A stretch of 64,000 nucleotides of DNA from CAVSQX01 sp963730225 (GTDB taxonomy: Bacteria > Planctomycetota > Phycisphaerae > Tepidisphaerales > Tepidisphaeraceae), in the NCBI GenBank assembly GCA_963730225.1, contig CAVSQX010000005.1:62001-126000 (forward strand). Reading direction: 5' to 3'. The position numbers and the translations under genes are program-made. Shown here piece after piece: positions 32,649 to 41,736 of this stretch (within the stretch, counting starts at the first letter, position 1; every line of letters starts with the position of its first letter). Under the pieces are notes generated by a model that was given only the letters and a program-made list of their open reading frames with translations, made no database searches and had not been told where the DNA came from.

Positions 32649-33329
32649 TCAGGCGTCGGCCTTGGCTCCGGCGAGAAACCGTTTGCCGCTGGGGCAGTGC
32701 TTTTCGATCGCGCATCGCTGGCACATCGGCTTTCGCGCAAGGCAAACGTTTCTCCCGTGAAAAATCAGCAAATGCGACCAGAGCGTCCAGTCTTCCCGGG
32801 GCACTAGCTCCATCAAATCCTGCTCGATTTTCACCGGATCGCTGTGCGTGCTCAGCTCCAGGCGCTGGCTCAGCCGACTCACGTGCGTATCCACCACCAC
32901 GCCTTCGTTCATCCCGAAAGAATTCCCCAGCACCACGTTGGCCGTTTTGCGCCCGACGCCCGGCAGATTCGTCAACTCCTCCATCGTCCTTGGCACTTGG
33001 CCGCCATGACGCTCGATCAGCGCGGCTCCCATGGCTCGCAGGCTCTTGGCCTTGTTGCGAAAAAAGCCCGTCGATTGAATTTCCTTCTCCAGCGTCTCTT
33101 GCGATGCCGCGGCGAAATCCCCGGCAGATTTGTATTTGCGAAACAAATCCTTCGTCACCATGTTCACCCGCACATCGGTGCACTGCGCCGACAGAATCGT
33201 CGCCACCAGCAACTGAAGCGGCGTTCGATAATTCAAACTGCATCGAGCCGACGGATAGGTTTTTTTGAGAATCGGCAGAATCGCCGCCACGCGCCTGCGC
33301 CGATCCTGAAACTTCTTCGACGCCGCCAT
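32649..33329 (-). CDS. nth: Endonuclease III
   Basis: Base-excision repair glycosylase and AP lyase that removes oxidised pyrimidines. The helix-hairpin-helix LPGVGRKTANVVL (122-134) has the catalytic Lys128; Asp147 lies in VVDTHVSRL; the [4Fe-4S] cluster ligands are Cys196, 203, 206 and 212 (spacing C-x6-C-x2-C-x5-C). Length 226. The ribosome site is GAGGGTGAG just before the ATG. It is one base downstream of the DUF4149 stop, so both are cotranscribed. Confidence 0.95.
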   Translation of the reverse strand: MAASKKFQDRRRRVAAILPILKKTYPSARCSLNYRTPLQLLVATILSAQCTDVRVNMVTKDLFRKYKSAGDFAAASQETLEKEIQSTGFFRNKAKSLRAMGAALIERHGGQVPRTMEELTNLPGVGRKTANVVLGNSFGMNEGVVVDTHVSRLSQRLELSTHSDPVKIEQDLMELVPREDWTLWSHLLIFHGRNVCLARKPMCQRCAIEKHCPSGKRFLAGAKADA

Positions 33330-33330
33330 C

Positions 33331-33933
33331 TCACCCTCGCGCTTCGATAACCGGATGCGTCTGCGGCGCCGGGGCGATGTTGCTGCTGAACAGAATCATC
33401 CCCAGCAGCAGCGCCGCCAGGACCGTCAGCAGCGTCAGGCTCTGCCGTTGCGCTCGGTCGAACCGTTCCTTGGCCGGGTTGGCCACTTCCGGTTCGTCCG
33501 CATGCTCGATGTACTGCTTGCGATTCCTGGAAATCTTCGGCCATACCGCCAGCCAGTCGTACATGACGATTCCCGCCGCCCCCGCAAACAGCAGCGACCG
33601 CAGCACCGCCGCGGCGCGGTTATCCGACAGCGGATCGATCGGACTGTGCGACAGATCAATCAAGAACGGCTGCGCAATCAGCGCCACCAGCAGCAGTCCC
33701 GCGCAGATCAATTCCACGATGAGCAATCTTTGAATCAGATTCGCCACGATCGTCCCGGCCAGCAGCGTGCCGTGCTGACCGTCCAGATTCACCGACAGCA
33801 CGTCCGTCAAAATCGGATTTCTCTCCGCGACCGACTTGAAAATGATCGGCGCCGACAGCGCAATGAACAGCACGCCGCCGAACCATGTCGACAGCGCCAG
33901 CCAATACACAATCTGCACCATTTGAAAAAACAT
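33331..33933 (-). CDS. DUF4149-like integral membrane protein
   Basis: A 200-residue protein with four predicted membrane helices (about 5-30, 62-90, 108-130, 165-188). The opening QIVYWLALSTWFGGVLFIALSAPIIF matches the DUF4149 family, whose members keep the Trp-Phe-Gly-Gly motif in helix 1. A charged cytoplasmic loop (RNRKQYIEHADEPEVANPAKERFDRAQR) separates helices 3 and 4. Function unknown. Cotranscribed with nth; lpxA is 33 bases upstream on the same strand. Confidence 0.72.
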   Translation of the reverse strand: MFFQMVQIVYWLALSTWFGGVLFIALSAPIIFKSVAERNPILTDVLSVNLDGQHGTLLAGTIVANLIQRLLIVELICAGLLLVALIAQPFLIDLSHSPIDPLSDNRAAAVLRSLLFAGAAGIVMYDWLAVWPKISRNRKQYIEHADEPEVANPAKERFDRAQRQSLTLLTVLAALLLGMILFSSNIAPAPQTHPVIEARG

Positions 33934-33966
33934 CGGCGTTCAGCGTAGCGCCCGGAGCGATTCAAA

Positions 33967-34782
33967 TCAATCTTCATCGGGCGACTGGGAATTGGCTCCT
34001 CGTGACTTGAGGCTCCGAAGCACGCCGCGGCGGGACGTACGAATGAATTCCACCAATTCCGCGACCTCCGGCGGCATGGGTAACTGCCTGGCGATCTCCG
34101 CCAGCGCCGTCGGCGTGCTGCGGTGCCGATGCAGGGAGCCGTACGCAGCGCGAATCCCAGCGATCGCTTCCCGGCTCAACCCCGATCGTTTGCAGCCGAT
34201 TGAATTGTACCCTCTTAATCCGCTGTACCTCACCGCGCCAAACGGCGGCACATCCTGCGTAATCGCTTCGTTGCCGCCGACAATTGCCAATCGGCCGATT
34301 CGCACGAACTGGTGAATCACGCATCCACCCCCAAGGAAAACACGGGCGCCGACCACGCAATGCCCGCCCAGCAGCGCCCCCGATGCCTGAACAATGTCAT
34401 CCTCCAGCCGGCAGTCGTGGCCCACATGACTGCCCGACATGAAAAAGCATCTCCGGCCGACGCGCGTGGCGTTCTCGATTCCCGGCTTCATGGATCGGTG
34501 CAGCTGCGCGGTCTCTCGGATCACCGTCTCATCGCCGACGATTAGCGAGGTTTCCTCACCCCGATACCCCAGATGCTGCGGCTCCAGCCCCACATACGCC
34601 GCTGGTCCGATCCTGCATCGGCTGCCAATCACCGCATGCCCATGCAGCACGCTGTGCGCGCCGACCATCGTGCCCGCGCCGATTTCTACTCGTCCCTGCA
34701 CAACCACGTACGGCCCAATCTCCACGTCCTGGGCCAACTCCGCTTTGGAATCAATGATTGCCGTTGGATGAATCTTCGCCAT
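33967..34782 (-). CDS. lpxA: Acyl-ACP--UDP-N-acetylglucosamine O-acyltransferase (LpxA)
   Basis: First enzyme of lipid A synthesis, transferring a 3-hydroxyacyl chain to UDP-GlcNAc. The left-handed beta helix is seen as repeated hexapeptides (IHPTAIIDSKAELAQDVEIGP). The active-site segment FFMSGSHVGHDC aligns His122 with the catalytic His of E. coli LpxA. The C-terminal helical domain begins at YNSIGCKRSGLSREAIAGIR, the LpxA-specific GLxR region. Length 271 is normal. Its presence suggests a lipid A-type outer membrane, in keeping with hldE. A TATAAT (34823-34818 on minus) lies about 35 bases upstream. No lpxB, lpxD or fabZ genes are adjacent. Confidence 0.92.
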   Translation of the reverse strand: MAKIHPTAIIDSKAELAQDVEIGPYVVVQGRVEIGAGTMVGAHSVLHGHAVIGSRCRIGPAAYVGLEPQHLGYRGEETSLIVGDETVIRETAQLHRSMKPGIENATRVGRRCFFMSGSHVGHDCRLEDDIVQASGALLGGHCVVGARVFLGGGCVIHQFVRIGRLAIVGGNEAITQDVPPFGAVRYSGLRGYNSIGCKRSGLSREAIAGIRAAYGSLHRHRSTPTALAEIARQLPMPPEVAELVEFIRTSRRGVLRSLKSRGANSQSPDED

Positions 34783-34828
34783 TCGATGCCGCGCTTCGCT
34801 GGAACCGCGGCCGACGCATTATATTCAC

Positions 34829-36532
34829 TCACGCCGCCACCCGATACACCTCGTCCATCGACGTGATCCCCGCCTTCACTTTTTCCATCCCATCGGTCCG
34901 CAGCGTTTTCATCCCCGCCTTTTTCGCCGCCTCGCGCAGTTCCGCGGCCGTCGCTCCCTGGCTGATCTTCTCGACCATCTCCTCCTGCGGAATGAGCAAT
35001 TCGTAAATTCCGATTCGCCCCGAATATCCGATGTTCCCGCACTGTTCGCATCCCTTGGCCCGGTAGAGGGTCTCGGCGACGCCGGCGCTTTTTTCCATCT
35101 GACGCTTCTCGCTGGCACTGGGCTTGTACGCTTCCTTGCAGCTCTGGCACAATTTCCGCACCAGCCGCTGCGCCAGCACGCCTCCCAGCGTCGCCCCGAC
35201 CAGGTACGGTTCCAGCCCGATGTTGTACAACCGCCCGATCGCCGCCACCGCGTCGGGGGTGTGCATCGTCGAAAGCACCAGATGGCCCGTCAATGCCGCC
35301 TGCGCCGCCAGCATCGCCGTTTCGCCGTCGGCCAATTCGCTGACCATCAGCACATCCGGATCCTGCCGCAGCAGCGTCCGCAGCGCCAGCGGAAGCGTGA
35401 ATCCGATTTTCGCATTCACCTGAAACTGATTGGCCCCGGAAAGATGATGCTCCACCGGGTCTTCCACCGTGCAGATATTCAGATCTTCGCGGTTGAGCTC
35501 TTGCAACGCGGCATACAACGTCGTGCTTTTTCCGCACCCCGCCGGCCCGCTCACCAGCACAATTCCGGACTGCATCGCAATCAACTTGCGCCACGCCTTC
35601 AGGGCATCGTACGTGAATCCGAGCTTCTCCAGCCGCAGCGAAACCTTCTCGTTATCGCTGATGCGAATGACGATTTTCTCCCCGCAGTGGCCCGGCACCG
35701 TGCCGACATGCAACTCCACCGGTCGATTTTCGATGACCAGATGAATGCTTCCATCCTGCGGCAGCCGCCGCTGGGCGACTTCCATTCCCGCCATCATTTT
35801 CAATCGCGCCGTCACCGCCAGATGCATTTGCGGCGGTGGACGCAGCCGCTCGGTCAATCGCCCGTCGATGCGATAGCGAATCCGCAGCGCGTTTTCCCCC
35901 GGCTCAATATGCACATCGCTGGCCCGCTGTTTCACGGCGTTAAAAATGCAGTAATTCACCAGCTTGACGACCGGAGGTTCCTCCGCCGCTTTGGCCAAAT
36001 CGGTCGGCGGCTCGGACCGCGGCTGCACCACCGTGAATTCGCCCGGCTCGCGCTCCTCGACAATGTCGTCGATCACGAACACCTGATCGTTGGGCAAATA
36101 CGCCTGCAACGTGGCTTTGATGTCCCGCGCCGTCGCCGCCACCACCTGCACCGCCCGCCCGCTTATCCGCTCGATCTCTTCCAGCAGAAAAACGTTCGCC
36201 GGCTCCGGCACCGCCACCGTCAGCAGGCCCTCCACCAGAAACAACGGCAGCACCTGGTGCTTTTCCAGAAATTCCTTGGGCAATACCGAGATGATTTTCG
36301 CATCGGCCACCTTCGGACTCACCCGCGCATACGGCACCCCGTACGCCTGCGCCAGCGCGGCGGTGATCTGATCCTCGCTGCACAATCCCTGCTCGACGAG
36401 GATTTCCCCCAGCAGCTTCTGATGATTGCATTTCCGCTGTTCCTCCAGCGCGCTCTGCACCTGCTCCTGCTGCACCGCGCCGCGGCTCAGCAGCAATTCT
36501 CCCAGCGGTTTTTTTTCCAATGAGGCGATCAT
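34829..36532 (-). CDS. pilB: Type IV pilus / type II secretion assembly ATPase (PilB/GspE)
   Basis: A hexameric ATPase that powers pilin extension or pseudopilin movement. The N-terminal MshEN domains (about 1-150) are followed by NYCIFNAVKQRASDVHIEP (the secretion ATPase N2 domain). Walker A is GPAGCGKSTTLY, the Asp box VEDPVEHHL, Walker B RQDPDVLMVSELAD and the His box STMHTPDAVAAIGRL; some residues differ from consensus (GTxGSGK becomes GPAGCGK; GEIRD becomes SELAD). The zinc knuckle is CQSC plus CEQCGNIGYSGR. Length 567. MshEN domains bind cyclic-di-GMP in relatives, fitting the HD-GYP gene two genes upstream. Last gene of the pilus operon, four bases after the STAS gene. Confidence 0.93.
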   Translation of the reverse strand: MIASLEKKPLGELLLSRGAVQQEQVQSALEEQRKCNHQKLLGEILVEQGLCSEDQITAALAQAYGVPYARVSPKVADAKIISVLPKEFLEKHQVLPLFLVEGLLTVAVPEPANVFLLEEIERISGRAVQVVAATARDIKATLQAYLPNDQVFVIDDIVEEREPGEFTVVQPRSEPPTDLAKAAEEPPVVKLVNYCIFNAVKQRASDVHIEPGENALRIRYRIDGRLTERLRPPPQMHLAVTARLKMMAGMEVAQRRLPQDGSIHLVIENRPVELHVGTVPGHCGEKIVIRISDNEKVSLRLEKLGFTYDALKAWRKLIAMQSGIVLVSGPAGCGKSTTLYAALQELNREDLNICTVEDPVEHHLSGANQFQVNAKIGFTLPLALRTLLRQDPDVLMVSELADGETAMLAAQAALTGHLVLSTMHTPDAVAAIGRLYNIGLEPYLVGATLGGVLAQRLVRKLCQSCKEAYKPSASEKRQMEKSAGVAETLYRAKGCEQCGNIGYSGRIGIYELLIPQEEMVEKISQGATAAELREAAKKAGMKTLRTDGMEKVKAGITSMDEVYRVAA

Positions 36533-36536
36533 CGAT

Positions 36537-36875
36537 TCATCGCATCGTCTTCAGCGCGCTCGCCACGTCCGGCGCGCACTGAAAACGATGGTCCAGGCGC
36601 GTCACTTCCAGGATTTTCTTCAGATTCAGGTTCATCCCCGCCAGCTTCAACTGCCCGTCGGAATCCTCGCAGCGGCGCTTGATCCACAGCAAGGCTTCGA
36701 GTCCCTGGCTATCGATGATCGCGGTTTTTTCCAGATCGATCACGAACTGGCTGATTCGCCGCTGCTCGATGCACTCCAGCGCGTTTTTTTTCGCCGCCGC
36801 CGCACCCTCGCCGGTCATCTCACCGGTGACCGACATCACGCAGACGCCGTCGTAATCGTCGCAACGGATTCGCAC
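36537..36875 (-). CDS. STAS-domain protein (anti-sigma factor antagonist type)
   Basis: A 112-residue STAS domain between the HD-GYP and pilB genes. The phosphorylation loop reads AIIDSQGLEALLWI, with Ser in the conserved DSxG position, so it can probably be phosphorylated by a HPK/RsbW-type kinase. The GTG start lies three bases after the HD-GYP stop (TAA), so translation is coupled. Position inside the pilus operon suggests a regulatory switch for assembly rather than a sigma-factor pathway; this is inference. Confidence 0.8.
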   Translation of the reverse strand: MRIRCDDYDGVCVMSVTGEMTGEGAAAAKKNALECIEQRRISQFVIDLEKTAIIDSQGLEALLWIKRRCEDSDGQLKLAGMNLNLKKILEVTRLDHRFQCAPDVASALKTMR

Positions 36876-36878
36876 GTT

Positions 36879-38576
36879 TTACGCTGCCTTTCCGCCCAGA
36901 ATCGGCGTGACCCGCTCGCTGGCCGCCGAAAGGCTGAGCCGATTCGACGAGCCCGGGTGCCGCAGCACGTCGCGCAGGCGATCGATGCCCAGGCGCAGAA
37001 AAGCTTCGGTCAATTCCGGATCGAATTGAGTTCCGCTGCATCGCCGAATATCCGCCAGCGCCGCCTCCAGCGGCATCGCACGCCGATAGGTGCGCGTGCT
37101 GGTCATTGCGTCAAAGCAATCCGCCAGGCAGATGATCCGCCCCATCAGCGGAATGTCGCGCCCGGCCAATCCACTGGGATAGCCCCTTCCGTCGAACCGC
37201 TCGTGATGGTGCATCACGCCGGGAATAATGTCCTTGATCTGCTTCACATCCTGCAGGATGTGCGCTCCGATGGCCGGATGGCGCTTCATCTGTTCGAATT
37301 CCTCGGGCGTCAGCCGGCCCGGTTTGCGAAGAATCGCCTCGGGCACGCCGATCTTCCCGACATCGTGCAACAGGCCCGCCATGTAAATCCGCTCGACCTG
37401 GTGCTCATCCAGCCCCGCTTCCTGCGCGAGCATTTTGCTCGTCATGGCCACACGCTCGCTGTGACCGCAGGTGTACGCATCCTTGGCGTCCACCGCGCTG
37501 GTCAGGCTGTGCAGCAAGCCCATCATCAGTCCGTGCACGTCCTCGAACAGCACGGCGTTCTCCAGATAAATCGCCGATTCGTTGGCGATCGAGTTGAGCA
37601 GCTTGCTGTCGACCGAATCAAAATCTCCCGATTCCTTGTCCATCGCGAACAGGCATCCCAGCACTTCTTCCCCGCGCTGAAGCGGCACCGCCAGCAGGCG
37701 CGTGGCAAATTCGCTGAGCCACGACAATTTCTTGTCGAGCGACAAATCGTTCAGCAGCAAAGGTGTTTTCCGCTGTCGCATCCATACCAGCAACTCCGAC
37801 GCCAATCGCTCCACTTTCCCCGGCGGCAAACTCATCGGCCCGTACAGCACCGGCTCGAGCCCCAGTTCCTCCGAATGTCCCAGGGCCACGCCCAATCCCA
37901 GCACACCCATTACTTCGCGCGCGTCCAGGCACGTCTGCTTGAAGAAGACCGCCGGACGACGGTTCACGCGCATTCCACCGCTGATCTGGTAGATCAGGCT
38001 CAATTCTTCGTACGTGTTGGACAATTGGCCCGAGAGCAGCGCCACTTCCTGTTCCAGCCCGCCCAGCCGAGCCTGATCGCGAACGATCGACATCAGCAAC
38101 TTCGCCTGCTGCTCGATCGCCGCCGATGAGAATCCGGGCAGCTGCTCCGCCCGCTGCCGAAGCCATTCCCCGTCGAGCTGCAATGGCCCGCAGCAGCGAA
38201 GAACATCTTCGCTGAGACTGAAACCCTCCCGCTTGGCCGCCAGCACCAGCACGCCGATCATCTGCCGGCGCTCGACATAGGGAATCGCCGCCATCGCGAC
38301 GCCCGGGATGCCGTCCCAGTTCGTCACCGATGTTTTGACCGTCATTTCCGCCGCCCGGTTCGCCAGCGTCGGCGTCAGCGGTGCGACATATTTGGAAAAG
38401 AATTCTCCCGCTTCCCCGTCGAGGTAAGCCACCGAGCCATCCGTCCGCACCATCATCAGGCAAACCCCGGCCGGGCGAAACCGTGCCGACAGGTTTTCCA
38501 TCGCTCCCGCCGACGGCATCGTCGCCGCGGGCACGCCGGCGTTGGGGTTGGTCGAACTGATCGCTTCCTGAGACAT
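36879..38576 (-). CDS. GAF and HD-GYP domain protein (cyclic-di-GMP phosphodiesterase type)
   Basis: A 565-residue soluble signalling protein. Residues 30-150 may be a divergent sensor domain. A GAF domain spans about 190-340 (NTYEELSLIYQISGGM to ANESAIYLENAVLF). The HD-GYP domain covers 345-530: HDVGKIGVPEAILRKPG (404-420) with the metal-binding His and Asp, HPAIGAHIL, and HHHERFDGRGYPSGL (456-470) with the GYP motif intact, so hydrolysis of cyclic-di-GMP is expected. It lies between a receiver gene and STAS/pilB, directly linking cyclic-di-GMP turnover with pilus assembly. Its 21-base gap from the receiver gene suggests one transcript. Confidence 0.88.
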   Translation of the reverse strand: MSQEAISSTNPNAGVPAATMPSAGAMENLSARFRPAGVCLMMVRTDGSVAYLDGEAGEFFSKYVAPLTPTLANRAAEMTVKTSVTNWDGIPGVAMAAIPYVERRQMIGVLVLAAKREGFSLSEDVLRCCGPLQLDGEWLRQRAEQLPGFSSAAIEQQAKLLMSIVRDQARLGGLEQEVALLSGQLSNTYEELSLIYQISGGMRVNRRPAVFFKQTCLDAREVMGVLGLGVALGHSEELGLEPVLYGPMSLPPGKVERLASELLVWMRQRKTPLLLNDLSLDKKLSWLSEFATRLLAVPLQRGEEVLGCLFAMDKESGDFDSVDSKLLNSIANESAIYLENAVLFEDVHGLMMGLLHSLTSAVDAKDAYTCGHSERVAMTSKMLAQEAGLDEHQVERIYMAGLLHDVGKIGVPEAILRKPGRLTPEEFEQMKRHPAIGAHILQDVKQIKDIIPGVMHHHERFDGRGYPSGLAGRDIPLMGRIICLADCFDAMTSTRTYRRAMPLEAALADIRRCSGTQFDPELTEAFLRLGIDRLRDVLRHPGSSNRLSLSAASERVTPILGGKAA

Positions 38577-38597
38577 CGTTTACCTATCCGGCCTTTT

Positions 38598-38984
38598 TTA
38601 CGCCGCCGCCGCGCTGGACATCGCCAGCACTTCGTTCACCGTCGCCAGCAGATGTCGCGGACTGAACGGCTTGGTCAGCATCTTCAAGATGCCGTTCTGT
38701 TCCATGTCCGTCGGTTCCAGCGCGTATCCCCGCGCCGTCAGCATGATCGTCGGAATGCCCGCCGTCTCCGGCGCAAGCCTCAGCTTCTGGCACAACTCCA
38801 ACCCCGACAACTGCGGCATGTGATAATCCGTGATCAGCAAATCCGGACGATTGGCAAATGCCATCTCCAGCGCTTCCTGTCCATCGCTGGCCGTCACCAC
38901 GGTGTATCCCGCGTTGCTCAGCTTCAACGAGACGACATTCAAAATGTGCGACTCATCGTCCGCTATCAGAATTCTCTTTCCCAT
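38598..38984 (-). CDS. Response regulator, receiver domain only
   Basis: A CheY-like protein of 128 residues. MGKRILIADDESHILN has the acidic pocket, PDLLITDYHMPQLSG the phosphoacceptor Asp53, IMLTARG the switch Thr and LTKPFSPRHL the conserved Lys. The ATG at 38984 follows GGAGCCA, a fair ribosome site; an upstream frame to 39026 overlaps the kinase gene end and is not needed. It lies 34 bases after the histidine kinase, its likely partner. No output domain is present, so its target is probably another protein of the operon, for example the HD-GYP protein. Confidence 0.88.
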   Translation of the reverse strand: MGKRILIADDESHILNVVSLKLSNAGYTVVTASDGQEALEMAFANRPDLLITDYHMPQLSGLELCQKLRLAPETAGIPTIMLTARGYALEPTDMEQNGILKMLTKPFSPRHLLATVNEVLAMSSAAAA

Positions 38985-39018
38985 TGGCTCCATCCTTTGC
39001 TTCCAGATCATTCGGCGA

Positions 39019-40509
39019 CTAATCACACAAACTCAGCTCGAACCCAAAGCAACTTCCCCGCCCCACATTGCTTTCCACAAAGATCCGTCCCTTGTGAACC
39101 GTTTCCACAATGTGCTTCACCAGCGACAATCCCAGTCCCGTGCCGTTGGCCATGTGGTTATTGGCTTCGGCCCTGTAAAACTTATCGAAAACAAACGGCA
39201 GGTCCTTGGGTGGAATTCCCACGCCCGTATCGCTTATTCGTGTTATGACCTTCTTCTTCGCCTCGTCCACAATCGTTTCCGCTGTTATTTCGCCGTTTTC
39301 GGGGGTGTATTTCACAGCATTGCTCAACAGATTCAGCACCGCCTGGTACAGCATGTCCTTGTCCGCCATCGTCTGATAAAAAATCGGCGTCAACTTCTCG
39401 ACAATCTCGATCTTCTTCATCTTTGCCTGCGGTGAAATCACCTCAATCGCTTCCTTCAAAATCACCGCCAAACTCTGCGGCTGCTTGTTCACTTTCACCA
39501 GCCCCGACTCGATGCGCGAGATGTTGAGAATGTTGTCGATCAGCCGCGAGAGACGATTGGCCTCATTCTGAATCACGTCATAAAACTCCCGCCGCGTCCG
39601 CTCGTCCTCCGCTTCCCCGTCGATCAGCATTTCCACATACGCCTTGATGCTCGCCAGCGGCGTCCGCAGCTCGTGGCTCACGCTGGAGACGAAATCATTC
39701 TTCATCTCCGCGACTTCCTTCTCCCGCGTCATGTCATGCAGCACCGCCACCACGCCGGCGTTGTGCTCCCCGCGATCTTCCACCTCCCGATCCGCCGCCG
39801 CCACCGGATCCGCCACGCACGACAGCGTCACCTTGAACACCCGCTCCCCCACCGGCGTTCGCACCTGCTGCTCCACGATTCTCCGGCCCCCGCGGCTGTT
39901 GCTCTGCCGCATGTCCTGAATCAGCTCGATCATCTTTTTATCGCGCAGCACCGTCTCCATCGGATGCCGGCACGAACGCTCCAGATCAAAATCAAACGCC
40001 CTCGCCGCCGACTCATTGGCCAGGACCAGTTCATCGAACGGATCGGTCACCAGCACCGCATCGGAAATGCTGTAGATGATCGCCTCGGCGTGTTGCCGTT
40101 CGGCGGTGGCGACTTTCAATTGAATCTCCAGCTCCTTCACGCCCAATTTCGCTCGCGCCACCACTTCGTCGGCGACATCGATCACGCCGTTGATCGCATC
40201 GGCCAATCCTGCCAGATCGCGGTGCGAGCGATCCACTTTCGCCAGCGCCCCATCCGCCGTTGCCGCTTTCACCTGCCGGCTCAACCGCCCGATCGCCACA
40301 TGCACGATCACCTGTCCCGCCAGGCCGCCAATCGCCGCCAACAGCAGCAGCACGATGGCCGCCGTCGCGCTGGGCGATTGTTCAACCAGATTCGACAGCC
40401 CCGCCCCCGCCGCCGCGTCCAGCGCAATCAGACCGCCGGCCATCAGGCCGACCACCACCACCATGAGGATTGTGCCACGCCTGAGCACGATATTTTCACT
40501 CCTCCCCAT
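39019..40509 (-). CDS. Membrane sensor histidine kinase (PhoR/VicK-like)
   Basis: A 496-residue kinase. Two membrane segments (about 12-32 and 48-72) enclose a very short periplasmic loop. After a HAMP-like and coiled linker, a PAS domain covers about 140-260 (AEAIIYSISDAVLVTDPFDELVLAN). The dimerisation domain has SSVSHELRTPLASIKAYVEML with phosphorylated His279. The ATPase domain has N box VLNLLSNAVKYT, G1 ISDTGVGIPP, F box VFDKFYRA and G2 GTGLGLSLVKHIV. All motifs are intact. It precedes the receiver gene and follows the TPR lipoprotein in the pilus operon. Confidence 0.93.
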   Translation of the reverse strand: MGRSENIVLRRGTILMVVVVGLMAGGLIALDAAAGAGLSNLVEQSPSATAAIVLLLLAAIGGLAGQVIVHVAIGRLSRQVKAATADGALAKVDRSHRDLAGLADAINGVIDVADEVVARAKLGVKELEIQLKVATAERQHAEAIIYSISDAVLVTDPFDELVLANESAARAFDFDLERSCRHPMETVLRDKKMIELIQDMRQSNSRGGRRIVEQQVRTPVGERVFKVTLSCVADPVAAADREVEDRGEHNAGVVAVLHDMTREKEVAEMKNDFVSSVSHELRTPLASIKAYVEMLIDGEAEDERTRREFYDVIQNEANRLSRLIDNILNISRIESGLVKVNKQPQSLAVILKEAIEVISPQAKMKKIEIVEKLTPIFYQTMADKDMLYQAVLNLLSNAVKYTPENGEITAETIVDEAKKKVITRISDTGVGIPPKDLPFVFDKFYRAEANNHMANGTGLGLSLVKHIVETVHKGRIFVESNVGRGSCFGFELSLCD

Positions 40510-40530
40510 CCGACGTTGCGTCCGTTCCCT

Positions 40531-40560
40531 CGTTTACGCCGGCCCCGAGGGCCGCGTTTT
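40531..40560 (+). repeat. GTTTAC palindromic repeat at the TPR gene end
   Basis: CGTTTACGCCGGCCC, CGA, GGGCCGCG and a run of T form a hairpin with the GTTTAC head seen at 57651. The TAA stop of the TPR gene (minus strand) is inside the head, and the final residues RPSGPA are encoded by the repeat. Confidence 0.65.
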
Positions 40561-41736
40561 TGCTCCCAACAACTTCATCGCCAGGGCATCCCCCGGTTTC
40601 AACTGAAGCGCCCGCTCGTATTTCTCTTTCGCCTCCTGCGCCCGTCCCAACTTCTCCAGCACAAACCCCTGCATGCACCAATTCACCGAATCCGTCGGAT
40701 CGATTTGGCAGGCCGTTGTGAAAGCCGTCAACGCCTCATCCATTCGATTCTGCCGCAGCCGCACGTATCCCAACAGCCACTGGCCCTGCGCCGATTTCCC
40801 ATCCGCCGACACCGCTTTTTCCGCCGCCAACGCCGCACGCGGAAAATCGTTCAGCTTCAAGTCGATCTGGCCCAGGCTCAGCCAATACCCGCCGCACGTC
40901 GGATCCAGGTCCGTCGCTGTGGCGAAGCTGTCGCGCGCGTCGCGCAGCTGCCCCAACTGCCATTGACATTGGCCCAACCCGGCAAAGACATCCGCACGCT
41001 TCGAATACGAATCATCCCGAACCAACTCCCCGAATTCCTCGATCGCGTCGCTATATTCTTCCGCCGCCAGCAGGGCAAACGCCAGATGCTCCCGAATCGT
41101 CAGATCATCCCCGTCCAGAATGCTCGCTTCCCGCAGCATCGCCGCCCCTTCGGCCGCCCTTCCCTGCTGAACCAGCAGTTGGCCCACCGCGTCTCGAATC
41201 ACCGCGCTGTGCTCGAAATAAACCACCTTGGCCGACAGCAGATCCAGCGCATCGGCCGGACGATTCAGCGTCACCAGCATCTCCGCCTTGGCCATCAGAT
41301 ACGCCAGCTCCTGCGGATTCTTTTTCGCCGCCGCGTCGTACGCCTCGTACGCTTTCTGCGGCTGCTGCCAGCGCTGAAGCACCACGCCGCTGAGATAATC
41401 CGCCTCCGCGTTGGCCGGATCGATCTGCCGCACCCGCGCCAGATGCTGCTGAGCGATCTCCAGATATCCCTGCTCGATCGCCAGCCGTGCCGCCAGCAGA
41501 TGCAGATCGGCGCTGGCCGGCTCCAGCCGCAACGCCTCCTCCAGCGTCTGGGCGCATTTCTCGAAATTCCCGTTGCGATATTGATCCTGCGCCAGCGTTC
41601 CCAGCACGCCCGCCCGCGCGTCGCTCCACTGTTTCTGGGCCAAGGCCTGCTGCGTCGGCGTCGGCGCGGGATGGCTGTTTTGGCACCCCGCCAACCCCAC
41701 ACATGCGAGAATCATCCATTTTCCGCGCATCGTCAT
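40534..41736 (-). CDS. TPR-repeat lipoprotein (pilotin or PilF-like)
   Basis: A 400-residue protein with a lipoprotein signal (MILACVGLAGC, lipobox LAGC, acylated Cys at about 18). From residue 40 the protein is a string of about nine tetratricopeptide repeats, e.g. AQDQYRNGNFEKCAQTLEEAL and GQCQWQLGQLRDARDSFATA. TPR lipoproteins (PilF/PilW) help secretin assembly, and this gene overlaps the secretin stop by four bases (ATGA), which supports that role. Its last six residues come from a palindromic repeat. Confidence 0.82.
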   Translation of the reverse strand: MTMRGKWMILACVGLAGCQNSHPAPTPTQQALAQKQWSDARAGVLGTLAQDQYRNGNFEKCAQTLEEALRLEPASADLHLLAARLAIEQGYLEIAQQHLARVRQIDPANAEADYLSGVVLQRWQQPQKAYEAYDAAAKKNPQELAYLMAKAEMLVTLNRPADALDLLSAKVVYFEHSAVIRDAVGQLLVQQGRAAEGAAMLREASILDGDDLTIREHLAFALLAAEEYSDAIEEFGELVRDDSYSKRADVFAGLGQCQWQLGQLRDARDSFATATDLDPTCGGYWLSLGQIDLKLNDFPRAALAAEKAVSADGKSAQGQWLLGYVRLRQNRMDEALTAFTTACQIDPTDSVNWCMQGFVLEKLGRAQEAKEKYERALQLKPGDALAMKLLGAKTRPSGPA

